A stretch of DNA of 64,000 nucleotides from Polydactylus sextarius (GCA_016801845.1 CM028908.1:25597047-25661046), one strand, 5' to 3'. Positions 25,470 to 38,219 are shown, counted from the stretch's first letter. Made by a program: numbers and translations. Notes: generated from the sequence alone by a model not told the origin.

Positions 25470-25527
<58 letters not shown>
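25470..25527. repeat. (GT)n microsatellite
   Basis: 58 bp of GT repeats, 150 bp from the previous tract. Confidence 0.96.
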
Positions 25528-25529
<2 letters not shown>

Positions 25530-25682
25530 ATTTCAGCAGGGAGAGTGATAAAGACAAACTAAGATTTTGAATCTGAATGTGTTTGTGAACATGTGTGATA
25601 TCTGCTCATACAGTAGCTGTGTACTTTTTTTTCTGTCTACCTTTGAATCTGTATATATATATATACATATACACATACATGA

Positions 25683-26385
25683 TAGGGATGTAAATCACAA
25701 GTTTCATCACAATATTTGTCATCTGTTGTGATTCGATTCATAAGTCGATATGAGAAGATATCATCAATCTATTTAACACAATCAGTTCATATTAACCAAA
25801 AATATTATTTGACCATTTTATTTCTGACTCTTCCAGATTCTAAATGAAAACTAATCTGTAGTTTTTACTAAAAAGAGTCAAACCAGACGTTGTGTTGTTG
25901 ATCAGCTGTGATACTCAGAGTCTTTTAGAGTTGTAGCTCAGTTTTAGTGGAAAATAACTGGTCAGAGCTGGTGAGCAGGTATCTGACACGTTAACACGGG
26001 TCAATGTCCTGCTGCTTCTTCTTCAGGTGTCCTGGACAGGTTGGTCCTTGTTTCCTGAATATTTTACCTCCTACTGAGTTTTGTCTGTTGACTCGTCTTT
26101 TCTCTGATTTAGAGGAAACTAAACGTCCTCATCATCTGTTTCTTGGCAACTTGCTGTAACCTGCCTGGCGCTAGGCTACTAGTGTTGTTTGATTGTTTAG
26201 GAAGAAGCAGTAGGAGGTGGAGCTTGGATGGAAACAGAAACACAGATGTGAAATTGGAATTTATTTTATATATGATGACATGGATCCATGTTTTCTTTTT
26301 GAATTGTGAATTGATAACATTGGATTGTTTGTCATTAAATCGATGAGTCGATCTAGATCCATGGATCGTTAAAACTCTAATTCAG
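25683..26385 (+). mobile_element. MITE-like repeat family D, copy 1
   Basis: A direct copy of the sequence at 43757-44320. Shared blocks include GTTGATCAGCTGTGATACTC and ACACGTTAACACGGGTCAAT. It begins GGGATGTAAATCAC. The frame near 26143-26346 has no known domain. Confidence 0.75.
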
Positions 26386-27364
26386 ATGTTGAGAACAACC
26401 TCAGCTTCATCTCTCTGCAGCTTTTTGTGACCTTGAGGCAAAATGTGAAATAACTTGATGCATATGTATGCCGGTGTTTCTGCTCTGTGTTAATAGATTC
26501 ACTGGTTCTGGGGAAAATGTGAACTGACAAAACAGATATATGAAAGTGAAACCTGCAGCTAGATAGATTTATACAGTCGGTTCTGTCCCAATAAACTACA
26601 GAAGTGTGTTGCTTAATCTTGTTTTGTACAAAACCTCCAGCACTGTCTATTTCTGGAAGATTTCATCCCAGTTCTCAACCAGATTCATGTAACACTGATG
26701 ACTCTCACACAAACTGCTCAGTGACACAAACTGATATGTCCAACATGAATCAGAGTCCTTTCAACAGGATTTCACACTAAGCTAGTTCTTTGTGTCCTAT
26801 ACTTGTGTGTTATTACTGATGGACAATACTATTTATCATAGATGATCTTGATTTGGTGCAATCTAATTCAGTGAATCATACAGATCATGTCATTTCAAAG
26901 ACATTATATTTAGATATTTAAACCTATCTGGTTTGGATACACGGGACTTTTGAATTAAAATACTCACATATAACAGCTCTAGATACAAGCTGTAGTTGGG
27001 ACATCGTTGGTTAACAGAAGACAGAATAATGGGTGAAATTTGGCAGAAAGCTGACACATCCCAAAGTAACATCAAAATGGCAAAAACATGTGAATTCCCA
27101 TTTGGGACTTTCAGAATAAAATCAGTTAAAAAAAAAAAAAAAAGAGAGAGAGATGTTGTTAGCCTTAAGCTATGAAAAAATAGAATATAATGGAAAATAT
27201 TGCCCAAATGTTTTATGTCTTTTGGGGTAAATCTTCAACCCCTCGTTAAAATAAAAGTCTTTCATGTCCCAAACCGCTCAACCACATATGCCCTGTGTTG
27301 TGTTTGAGTAAAGATTTGATGAAAGCTTGAAGGAATCCTGTGAGATACTTGAGAAAAGTGTGTC

Positions 27365-27366
<2 letters not shown>

Positions 27367-27399
<33 letters not shown>
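27367..27399. repeat. (CA)n microsatellite
   Basis: 33 bp CA tract. Confidence 0.93.
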
Positions 27400-27544
27400 C
27401 TGCACAACAAGCAGAAATAACTGTACCTGTAGTTTGTGTGTGTTCATCTGTGCATATGTTCAACAGATACAATTGTTCACCTTCTCAGCAATGAATCAGA
27501 TCCTCCTCACATGATGTTCTGATGTTGTGAACTATTAACTACTA

Positions 27545-28128
27545 TTAATGTAAATTCAACCAATCCCCACAAATTCTGCATGACCTTCTAATTTAAACCA
27601 ATCAACCGTTGTTTTTTACAGTCAAACATTGATCCATACGTCAGTGAACTCACTTCCTGATGCAGGAAACATGTGATGATAAAAAAAATCTCACGTTTAT
27701 CCTCAACATCACTGCTAAGGACCAAGACAAACAGTATCCGGGCAGAGTTCACTAAAGAAAGAAAGAGGAGGAAACTATTTTATATTGTTGTGGAGCAACA
27801 AGAGGAAGTCGTCTGTTGAGAAACAACTTTGTCACTGAGAAACATGGAGAATGTTAGAAACACAGGGAGGACGTCAGACCAGACACGTCACTAACACGCT
27901 GGTTTATACCTTCACTGTTAATTCATTGGTAAAGTAGATTTAGAAAGATTTATAATTATACTGTTTTTGCGATTTTACCCCCTTTACAAGAGAAAAAAAA
28001 TGTGATTAAAGTTGTGGTTGTTGCCATTTTGTTGCAATAAAGTTGCAAAAGGTGGGAAAAATCACAACTTTGACTCCTAAAAACACTGACGCTTTAATTG
28101 CATTTTTTTGCCTGTAAATCCTGTAGAT
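27545..28128 (-). mobile_element. MITE family C, copy 3 (inverted)
   Basis: Reverse complement of family C. The plus strand shows CAGGAAACATGTGATGATAA and ends near GTAAATCCTGTAG. Similarity to 22348-22942 spans most of its length. Confidence 0.68.
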
Positions 28129-29149
28129 AATGTGTTGAAAACTGAGATTGACTCAAGATGCTGAAAAACAAAAAGAAAAATACTTGAACTAGAACTGATC
28201 CAAAATGAGAATCCAAGCACAAAAAAAAACACTGCTCATAACCAGCACATTAAATTAAATACATAGTTTATTTATTTATTTGTTTACTGAAAAGGCAGAC
28301 AATTTCCAAAGCTGCAGCCGGTCTGAATCTTGGATGCACTTTGTGCACGACACAGAAATCAGTTTTCCACAGAGCTGTGGGCTGAATAGTCACTATTTTG
28401 GTCACTCACTGTTTCATTCATTCAGTCCAGCAACAATGAAGCAGCAGTAATCTTAAACCATGATGAAGCTCATATCCTGAGCTTTTCTCTTCTTTTTTCT
28501 TTAACATAAATATATTTTTAGTCACTTTGCTTATGGTGAGGATATATGTATATAATTAGATTTAGCCCCTGGAAGTCTAGTAGGCAGAAATAAAATGAGT
28601 ACAGGAAGAAAAACATGATGATAGTTTGCATTTTTATGCCTTCATGGTCAGAGGCATTTTTTATTCAGGTTATCTGTCTATTGGTCCCATTTTTGTGGCT
28701 GCATTGTTTGTATTAAGTGTTTTATCTTCAAATTAGAGACAAAACATTAAAACATCAAATGTAAAACCATGTTTACTTTGGTGATGTCAAATAAAGACAG
28801 TTTGTTGTGTCGAACAGACAAAAACAGAACCACAAACATCATCTCCTCCTCCTCTACGTGTAAATACTAAAACTAGAAACAGTCGCTGTTAAACGACGTC
28901 ATGGTCTCTGACATCACACAACCTCCAACCTACTAATACAGGAGGATAGATTTCTACAGTCAATTAGTGTCAAATAATTCCTGTTTAAATTATTCTGATG
29001 CTAAAAACAAAGATTAGACAAAGTGATATAGTTACAGTTTATAGTTTACATGTTATATATAGTTACTAGAAAGAATAAATGACAAATTTTCCAACTACTA
29101 TGACTCAGGCTCAAACATGTAAGGTTGAAGTTCAATAGCTCATCGATTA

Positions 29150-29605
29150 ATGCTACACTATTCACTATTAGTCTGGTCACTGTTTTCTCCATGAAGCTCC
29201 TCCTACAGTCTCAGACTAAGGCTGAGTTCAAGATGCACGATACGTAACAAAATGTTCAATTCAACAGAAACAGAGGAGCTGAACGTCCTGTTATATGACA
29301 CCAGCCTTTCACTTACTTACGATGTCTTTTTGAATAGGTGTGGTTTATATACACGTCGACTCTGATTGGGTAACTCCATGAACACGTCGACCGAACAGAA
29401 GAAAACTGCCTGGAAAGACTGTTGAAGATTGTTGCACATCGTTGTGCTGCTGAAATCGTCCTTCATGAATCCAACATCTCCAGGTCGGAGACTCTGATCT
29501 TACAAGTGTTGGTTTTTCACCAAGAGACGGTGGAGGCAGCAGAGACTCTTCATTCACCCTGTGAGGATCATTTAACCATCACACTGACGATGAAGAGCAG
29601 CGCAC
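29150..29605 (+). mobile_element. MITE-like repeat family A, copy 3
   Basis: Direct copy of family A with the TATA-like GGTTTATATACACG near 29341-29354 and the GACGGTGGAGGCAGCAGAGA block. The frames at 29345-29616 on both strands come from this repeat. Confidence 0.75.
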
Positions 29606-30185
29606 AGCTCATTTAAATATTCATGATCTTACTGAGTTGAAGGAGAAAACTGCTCGTTTCATTCTCGGGGTATTTCATGAGGTTGCATTAGGTCGTTTAG
29701 TATCCTGGGTCTTTTTCAGCCCAGCTAATATTACATAGGCTATTTGGAGAACTCCAACAGTTTATAATATTCAAAGAAATGCGTTTTATGACTTCTCTCA
29801 TTCAAACTAAAGAATGAACTGATTAGATTTTGGTGCTCACATGTCACTGTGACCTTAGGATTGTGATACATCAAGAATAATTACATCTGACACTTATGTC
29901 CTTAGACTCAAGGTTGAACTTAAAACACATTTCTGTCCATGATATAATAATTTATATGGAAATTATGACAGAATTTAACTTCACAGCGTCGTTGTGACGT
30001 CATCATGTCCTGTCATAAATTAGCATTGCGTTGCAGTTTTATTCCTTCACTCACTCAGTAACGACCGCTGTCACCAACGTGAACTTAAATTATGCGGTTT
30101 TATTTTTTACAGTGTCATCCATCCTTTTAGTGAGTCGATCCAGCAGATCTGCACATGTTTAAGTCATTACCATCTCTGCTTGAGA
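29606..30185. other. intronic sequence without recognised features
   Basis: AT-rich; no exon or repeat recognised. Confidence 0.4.
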
Positions 30186-30400
30186 AGATGTTTGCGTTGT
30201 AAGCATAATGCCGGTGCCTTTTACTGCAGGAGGAAAAAATCTGGCCCGACGCCTCGTCTACAACTCAACCTGTTCAGTAAGCTGACGGCGCCAGCAGTCA
30301 TTAGCCTAATCACATTCAAATTATTCACCAGGAGACACTAATTTATCAGAGTTGGAGGAAAAAACGAAGCCTCAGAAAGAAAATATGTCAGAGCGAAAGC
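30186..30400. promoter_or_regulatory. candidate conserved non-coding element
   Basis: Unique, mixed-composition block with homeodomain-type cores (CATTAGCCTAATCAC and TTCAAATTATTC) between AT-rich flanks. Proposed only from texture; no alignment could be run. Confidence 0.25.
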
Positions 30401-31256
30401 GGATATGTCTATCCATTAAAAAAAAAAACAGACTATCAGAGCTAACAGGTCATGTGTTACTCTTCTGAAATGTGTGTTGTGACAAATGTGTTTGCAGCGT
30501 GTTGATAGTTCAGGTCTGAGCTGATTCAGTCTGTTGTTTGTCTTATAAACACTCAGAGAGACAGAGGTGGACGAGTTGACGAAGTTGATTTTTTTCAGAA
30601 CTGATCTTTTACTTTATGTCGTTTTATACTCACTTGTCTACTTTCTTATTGAGATTATTCTTGTTGTGTTTAGCAGGAAAGTGAATTGTTTTGATCCGGT
30701 GGTAACTCTAGGGGGTTTGAGTGTAACATATGATGGAAAAGAAAAATGATTTGCCAGGTTGAGAAGAACAGAAGGAGACGAGAGAATCATGGGGAAAACC
30801 AAGGGATTTTCTCATGGATATTTACTAACTAAACACTGAGTGAATGAATAGATGCAGAATTCACAGTAAATTATGTTTCACTGACAAAAATGTTTTAAAA
30901 CCATATGAGAGAGTCGTACCAGTCAGAACTATAAAAGCATGAATGAAGGTAAATCATATAAAGTTTTAATTTGTTTTTCTTCATAATTTACGTATCTTTA
31001 AAATGTTTTTGCTCAGACTCTAAAATTCTACTATGAGCTAAACATTTTTCCAGACTTTTCAAGACATTCACGCAAAATTCCAGACTTTTCAGGGTTCTGG
31101 AAAACAGTGTTTGAAAAACTCCAGACTTTTGAAGAGTTTGTGTGTATGTGGACACCTGATTTAGTCTTGACATGCCTGTGCAGTATACAAGTGATTACAT
31201 TTGCTGCCTAAATAATTGCTGCATATGCATCACTCTGCTGCTACAGGCTTGTGCAT

Positions 31257-31292
31257 GTTATTATCTGTGCATATGTGTGCACAGATAATAAC
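31257..31292. repeat. perfect 15-bp inverted repeat
   Basis: GTTATTATCTGTGCA and TGCACAGATAATAAC are exact complements around a 6-nt spacer. They directly abut the GT tract at 31294. Confidence 0.85.

Positions 31293-31293
<1 letters not shown>

Positions 31294-31336
<43 letters not shown>
31294..31336. repeat. (GT)n microsatellite
   Basis: 43 bp GT tract. Confidence 0.95.
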
Positions 31337-31337
<1 letters not shown>

Positions 31338-31854
31338 GACGAGCAGCCTCTGGGTTCAATTATGTCTGTGACAGTCCCACAGCAGGAAAGCAACCAGCTA
31401 GATAACTTATGAAAGCAGGTTAAAGCGAAATTGAATTCACAACTTATGAATTATTGAACTTATTACACCTCCGTTAACATCGCTAAACTCTCAGACACAA
31501 CAACAGTGGCCTCCTTATCACCATGACTGCTGGGAACAGAGCTTGGTTTTTAGGCTCCAGCAGTGGGGATAGTGCTGCATATTTCAGTTGTTCAAGAACA
31601 AGAAAATATGTCAGTTAGAAAACATCTACTAAATTGAGTAGAAATGCACCAATTAATTGGTTGGTGATCGAAACTGGGTTAAGAGTAGAGTTTGGTTAAT
31701 TTGGAAACTCACAGATCATTAACTCACAAACAAATGTTACAACATTAGAAAAAAAAGCTCAAAAAATGTGATGTGATGAAAGTTCGACTTGCTTCTAAAC
31801 AAAACTGCGAAAAACACCACAACTTTCACTTCACTGTTTTCATTTATTTGTTTT

Positions 31855-31920
31855 AGAAAAGCTGCACTGAAATCAGGCAAATTAGACCAAAAAAAGGCCC
31901 ATGAAATCCTGGAGGGACTG
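31855..31920 (+). mobile_element. fragment of MITE family C right end
   Basis: It ends GAAATCCTGGAGGGACTG, the best-preserved family C terminus in the window. The rest is truncated or diverged. Confidence 0.5.
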
Positions 31921-32466
31921 ATTAATAAAGACAAACAAACGCATTGATTGACCCTCCACTTGTTTTGGTTGTGACTGTTAATTTCTGAGCCACTGTGGAT
32001 TTTATTTTTCAAAGCAGATATAAATTAACACCGCTAGTTAAGCTTAGCGACAGTTTCCTGAAACATGTCCTATATACGGGAGCTTGAGTCAATACTAGAA
32101 GAACAAACTGACTCTTATTTTTTGCTGTGGTGTAATTGAGACTTTGAGGCAGTCTTGTGTGATGGAGTGTGAATGTAATTTGAAGGAGAATTAAAAGCAC
32201 AAGTTGGGAGATAAAGGATTTTGCAGGACACTGTGCGTATTAAAATACGTTCCAATTTCTTGGCTGTGATAGTAAGCTGGTTTAAAATTCTGCTTCAGGT
32301 GCTGAAAAGATTTCTTTTTTAAATAATACATATTTATTCTGCAGGTTTAGCAGAAATATTTATGCTTAAGCTGTGGTGTAATTGTCTCTTGTTATAATGC
32401 AACTTAATGACACTTTTGAAGTCAGGTGTGAAGGCAGCGGAGAACTGGCTTATGAATTGTTAAAGT

Positions 32467-32517
32467 CACCCCCCCCCCTCCTCCCTCCCCCCTCCTCCAT
32501 CTCCTCCTCCCCCTCGG
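32467..32517 (-). other. C-rich tract, possible G-quadruplex on the minus strand
   Basis: A run of about ten C followed by CTCCCTCCCCCCTCCTCC and CCCCC. Four or more C-runs of at least three fall within 50 bp. Confidence 0.55.
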
Positions 32518-34232
32518 ATAGAGCAGAGGTTGTAAAGTAGGACACATCGTCTCCCCTCAGAGCAGCGACTACAACAGCCTCCACTTCACTGTCACAGCTG
32601 CTGTCAAGCTCAGTTAAAGAGTGTGAGTTAGCAAAATAGATAATATCCTTTATATATTATCAATGGGCTCTTGATTGAAGAGCTCAAGAGAAAAAAAAAG
32701 AACTGGATGCTTTTCTCTCATGGTTTACAAATGATGCCAAAATATCCCATACAAAGTTAGCACAATATCCAACCAATTATCAATCAATCATATTTTATCC
32801 ATCCATCCATCCATCCATCATCATCGAATTTATTTGACTGTTTGTTTTCGTTTGCCTGATTTTTTTTCTTGTCGTTGTTTAGTTACGCCTGTGAAGAGAA
32901 AAGAGACATTCAGATTTCCAACTTGCGAATGATAACATCAGTTGAATAAGAACAAATAACTGCAGCAACACATTGTCTGCAGTTGTCGCCACCTTCCTTG
33001 TCTGAGGAAGAGGAGGAGGAGCTTCCTGCACTTGTTACACTGAGACTCATGAATTTGACAGTTTATATTTACTCAGCTCAAGTTTTAAGTAAGCCAGATT
33101 CACATGACATGGTGGAAAAAAAAAAAGAAATCCTTCTCTGTCATTGTCAACAACAACAACAGCAATAACAACAACAGCAGTAGCAGCTGGGAAAAGAGAA
33201 ATCATATCTGTGGCAGTTTGGACGTGTTGATGTGTTGTATTGACGCCTGTAGTGCAAAGAAACACCTGCTGTAGTTATGGATGATTAAAAAAATGTTTTT
33301 ATGGAGCATCATTGTGTCATCAGAGGATATTAGACGCAGTTTGTGGGTGAAATATATGACAATATATTCCACCCGCCTTCTCTGTCATTTGGCTGCTGCT
33401 CCATCCCTGTCAGACATGTCCTTGATTAATCAGCTGATCGATTGATTGATTTGCTGATTGTTCTGTGCTTTGATGTCAGATGTTTCAAAGTGATAGTGAT
33501 GATGACTTGTCACAGGACTCGCATCATTTCTTGTCTGTTAATCGGTTCAGATGCACAGTCTCAGACACCTGTGGAGAGCTGAGCACAACTGAGTCTCAAT
33601 CTTATCAAATATTAAAATCCTCGCACGTCTCTGCCAGAAAGTCTCTGCCAAAGACTATAAACCGGGACATCTGTCCCCACCCCCGTGACATCTAACAACG
33701 ATGGCTTCTGTTTCACTGTTCAGCTGGTGAGGAGAATAACTTCATCAACACTTCACACACGGCAGAAAACTTCCAAAAGGAAGTTACATTGACTGATGGT
33801 GCAGGTACTAATGTTGTATACGATATTAGAATTTCAAAGTCGGGGACTGGCACAGATACTGATACAACAGAGACAAATATCCTGTCAACATCTGAACAAA
33901 ACCTCTGAAACTCTCAGAATGAAATTGTTCTACCAGAAGAACGACCACATGTCACGATCATCACATCTCTGCCTGAGTTATTTCTGCTGTTTATCGAAGT
34001 GCAAACCACGTGATCACTGATGGGGTTTGCCAAAGAAGTTAACACAGCAACTGGATGTAATTGTAAAAGTCATTTCATTCATTCTTTTTTTCCAGAATCC
34101 AGACTGGCTGACATAGCTCATAGCTGCCTAGCTCACCCATTAGCGTTAGCTGCTAGCCAGTAACTGAACAGTAACAGACAACTAGACTGTGACTATTTGA
34201 TAATAGTTGAAATATTTGATGTTTTGTTGTGT

Positions 34233-35738
34233 AATTTCAACCTAAAGAGTCACAATGACAGTGTGATGAACATAGAGTTGAGCGGAGACAAATGTCTATT
34301 TTTTAAACCACTTTAATACTCAAAGTGACATGTCTTGTGTGGCAGTGAGGAGAGGGATCCTACAGACAAACCAAAGTCTCGTTAACTTTCTAAATGTACA
34401 GACAGATCCTATAGAAGATTGTTGATAAAGTCACTACATTAACTGTAGTCAGGAGCGACTGATCTTAGACAACAAGTGAAGCCAAACTTCCTCTAACATT
34501 TCACACAATAAATGGTCAAATATGCACTGTTGAATTTACATTAAATTGGGATTGTCATTATGTTCAAACTAAAAGCATCCTAGACTGTGTTTAACTTCAT
34601 GACCAAGTCTTTTTCACTCTGGTCGTCCGACGTGATTTTCTGATGATTTTGAATGCACAGCACTGTGTATGAAAACCCACTGACGCTTAAGCTTCTATGT
34701 GTTTCTTTGTGACGCTTCTTTTTCAATGCAGCGATGCTGGTGATTGGATCAATGCTGAAAATCGTAATTTCCCTTTGAATCTCAGCTTCACTGGGGGTGA
34801 ATGGAGCAGTGGGTTGCCCATGAAGCCAGACTTTAGCATGATGATTGGTGGAAATGTCTAAAAGGCTGAACCATGAACCACCTGCAATGGCACTGATTTG
34901 GAAACAAACATCAGCATCGGAGCAAAGAAGAATTCAGTCCCAAGCGACATAGTCGTGAGACAACTTGCTGTCTGTCCAGAGCATTACTTAGCTCATTTTA
35001 CACATTATACATATTACACTGTAAATAAAACGCACTAGTCACCTTAAAGGTATTGAGTCTGTTGTTTAAGTTTCGTTAGTTCGTTCATAATCATATAGTT
35101 CAAATCATATCTCCTAGTCAAGCTGTAAAGGGAAACTAGCACTAGTTACTAGGTGTGCTAGTCTAGATAGCATGCTATCACACTAGTGCTAGCATGCTAA
35201 CTAGGCTAGCACACCTAGTAACTAGTGCTAGTCCAACTTCACACCTAAAATGAGCTTCCCCTGTTTGAAAGACCAGCAGCCGCCACTGCCTGACGTTGTT
35301 TTACGTCTTAAAAGTCTGTAAAAGTCGATTGATCCAAACACTCTCAGTTGACGCCAGTACAGGAGAGTATTTCCATGGAAATGTACAAATTCTTATCAGT
35401 TTGTGTCAATACAGACTAGGGATGAAGTGGAAATAGAAAGTTCAACATCATAGTCTAACTCTGCCTTCAACAATCGACTTTTATAGACTTTTCCTCAAGA
35501 CGGCGTCAACAGTAAAACAACTCCAGATAATGTAGTGACTCCATCAACAATCTTCTATAGAATCTGTCTTTACATTTACAAAGTTAATGATGTGTTGGTT
35601 TGTCTGTAGGATCTATCTCCTCACTACCACACACATCACATGTTAGTTTGAGTCTGACACTGGTTTAAAACATAGAGATTTGTCTCCACTCAACTCTATA
35701 TCCCTCACGCTGTCGTTATGACTCTTTAGGTTGAAATT
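34233..35738. mobile_element. large inverted-repeat (fold-back) element
   Basis: Outer arms 34233-34445 and 35524-35738 (about 213 bp) are reverse complements with moderate divergence. They start AATTTCAACCTAAAGAGTCA and end GACTCTTTAGGTTGAAATT. The 1.1-kb centre contains a second palindrome at 35131-35234. No transposase frame is present. Confidence 0.8.
35131..35234. repeat. palindromic CTAG-rich core
   Basis: Arms 35131-35161 and 35206-35234 are near-perfect complements (ACTAGTTACTAGGTGTGCTA versus its reverse complement). The spacer holds a perfect 14-bp palindrome GATAGCATGCTATC (35167-35180). Confidence 0.85.
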
Positions 35739-36434
35739 GCAAAACACAAACTTTCTCTAAACTCATCTTATGTACGTGATTTTTCTACCAACACAAAGTA
35801 TCAACTCATTATCAATGTGTAAATAGACCTAGAATGACTGTAACTCTTTTTTCCTGCTGTGGCTGCATCTGTTGATCAGGACAAGAAAAAAAACACATCA
35901 TCAATAAGAAAAAAACTAAAATTATAGTTGTATAATTTTAGGCTGTTCCCTACAGAGCCTGATACCATCAGTCGTCTTCATCAGCACTGATGCACAGAGG
36001 GGGGTTTACTGCAGAGAAGAGTTATAAGACAGCGCCTGTTGAGGAGGAGGAGGATGTGATTCATTGAGAGTGAGATGAAATGCGTTCGGTGTTGAGTGAC
36101 TGGTAGCAGATGCATATTTTTGCACTCATGTAAGAGAAGAAAACCTGACATTTCTGATGATGTTGTCAGAAGGTGAAGGTAAAGTTGTGCTGTGCTGCTC
36201 ACTAACAACTGCTCCATAGAGATTAAAAGAAAAAAAGAGAGAGACGTGAAGCAGCGTCAGCATGGAGCAGAGACTTGTTTAGTATTCATTAAATCTTAAC
36301 CTCTGCCCCCTCAAACATCTGACATAAATGCCTGACTTGGATCTTTAATAAACTGTCACGCTTTGGTGATTTAAACCATAAAAATGAAGAAAAAATGCCT
36401 CTAAATCTTTGTTCTTTGCCTCTGTTCTCTCTAG
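35739..36434. other. 3' end of intron 1, no other feature
   Basis: No recognisable exon other than exon 2 that follows. The intron ends in a CTCTCTAG acceptor. Confidence 0.4.
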
Positions 36435-36512
36435 ATGAAGGACCATATGGAAAAACAAAGGACATCTCTGGACCAGAACAGACCATGGCCTCAAGAAGAC
36501 ACAGTATACCAG
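36435..36512 (+). CDS. grip2: grip2 exon 2: linker before PDZ1
   Basis: Acceptor CTCTCTAG, donor GTACTC. With the G from exon 1 it reads DEGPYGKTKDISGPEQTMAS then RRHSIP, residues 19-44, ending with the first base of Glu45. It corresponds to the DD/DE-x-PY-x-K ... RRQSIP segment of GRIP proteins. The Arg-Arg-x-Ser-Ile is a basophilic-kinase type site. In-phase joining to both neighbours supports it. Confidence 0.88.
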
Positions 36513-37480
36513 GTACTCCTTCTGCTTTCCTCTGCTGGTCTTTGTCACCACACTGAAGAAACATGATGATCTCGTGCCATCATTTCTCTCAAAGGTCTTC
36601 AGCGGGATTTAGCAGCATCAGCATGTTGCTTAATTAATTCCTCTCCATTCAATTTTCTCAATGCATTTTTTCTGTGTGCGACGGTGCAGGCTAATGACTG
36701 TGGAGACTGTAGTCTAATGACTAGGTGGCATATTGTCTGTCAACAGATGTGCTCGGTCTCATTCACGGAATATTTTTAACTCTACTCTAATATTTACCAC
36801 TATCATATACATCTCTAATAAAAAAGCTCCACACATTCACAGTGATTTGCTACCTTCTGTTTTCAAAATGAAACTACGTTTCCATTAAAACGATCTTCCT
36901 GGGAGTTTTATTGGTTCAGCAGCAGCTTGATGTCGTAACAGCAGGAGCAAATTAAAACTCTCAAACTCTCAGACCATAAATGCAATTCAGTTTTTCAATA
37001 TTCTCACCCATCTGCTCTTATTGGAGACACTATACCTTCTTCAGTCCAATTTCTAAGGTGTTTAAATGTTCGAAGCAGGTTATATATCTGAGACAGCAAG
37101 AAGATCCAGAAGCACTTTTACTATGATACAGAAGAAGAATATCAGTAGTAAAATGGGTTTTATTTTATTGAAAAATCATCTTTCAAATATGTTTTTATCT
37201 GTGATTTTGTCTGTTTTTAGGTGTTGCTATGTAGCCACGATTCGTTTACTTGACTAGAAGAAAAGTTGCGACTTCAGTTTCAAGCTTTCCTTTACTCACC
37301 AACCATGAGTAGTGGAAGTAACGCTAATGTTTGCTCTTTTTCGGTTCGACTGAAGTTAGAAACTAACCAGCTAGAACCAGGTTGTCTCTTACATTACCAC
37401 CTTGTCATAGTGCTGTTCAGATGGAGTGCTCTAAACTTGCAAACTTGCAATCAGTGTTGTATAAAGTATGTGAAAGTCCC

Positions 37481-37565
37481 ACTATAGTAGAAGTACAGAC
37501 ACTATAGTAGAAGTACAGACACTATAGTAGAAGTACAGACACTATAGTAGAAGTACAGATACTAG
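37481..37565 (+). repeat. 20-bp minisatellite (family B unit), 4 copies
   Basis: Four tandem copies of ACTATAGTAGAAGTACAGAC. The sequence just before it (GTGTTGTATAAAGTATGTGA) matches the lead-in of the copy near 20717. Confidence 0.92.
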
Positions 37566-38219
37566 ACATCTGGTAATAAACAACTGTTCATGTTAATGAT
37601 GACTTTACTTCAGTAACAAGAGTAAACTGGACTGAAAGTCCATCTACTCTGCCTGTGCTCGAGACAGTTGTTTAATTGTTTATGAATTAAATGTTAGTTT
37701 GTATTCCACACACATCAGGACACTCAACAAGCCATATGTTGTTATAAAGCTGATAATGAGGTCTAGTGAGCAAACAATCTGTCAGTCAACTGAAATGATG
37801 TTACTGAGAGTTTTGTTTGCATCGTTTTGTTTTTGTGTGACTCTTAACTAGTTATCATCTCAACTAAAACCTTCTTCCTCTCATCTTCTCCATCTCTCTC
37901 TCTTTTATCTTTAACTTGTCTCCATCAGTCTGTATTTATCCAAGTGTAATTGTGTAACTTGGCTTTGTCCTCGGTTTCTAACAGAGTAGTACATATGTAT
38001 GAGTATGTCTGTGTAAGACAGGAAGTGTCCAAATAAATTAGTAGATGACAGTAACTGAATTTGGTCACTTCAGCGTCGTCTCTTCGTGAAACTAATTTCG
38101 TAATGAATTCAGTTCAGGAGACGTTCACTGCATCAGACTAGATTTGTAAAAGCTTTTATGCAAATATGATCAGGGACAAGGGCTAATTATTGAATGAGTG
38201 CTTTTCTGTGTCAGATAGG

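Larger units (their letters stand above)
17196..36434 (+). other. grip2: grip2 intron 1 (19.2 kb)
   Basis: Donor GTGAGT, acceptor TCTCTCTAG. It contains the repeats listed separately. No second gene was recognised on either strand. Repeat-free stretches 18189-20749, 28129-29149 and 32000-34232 show only short biased frames. Low-complexity tracts include T-runs near 17782-17807 and 19206-19221. Confidence 0.7.

Noticed and set aside
26143..26346. 67-codon plus-strand frame and its relative at 44068-44310
   Set aside because: Similarity between the two comes from the family D repeat, with no sign of protein-level constraint.
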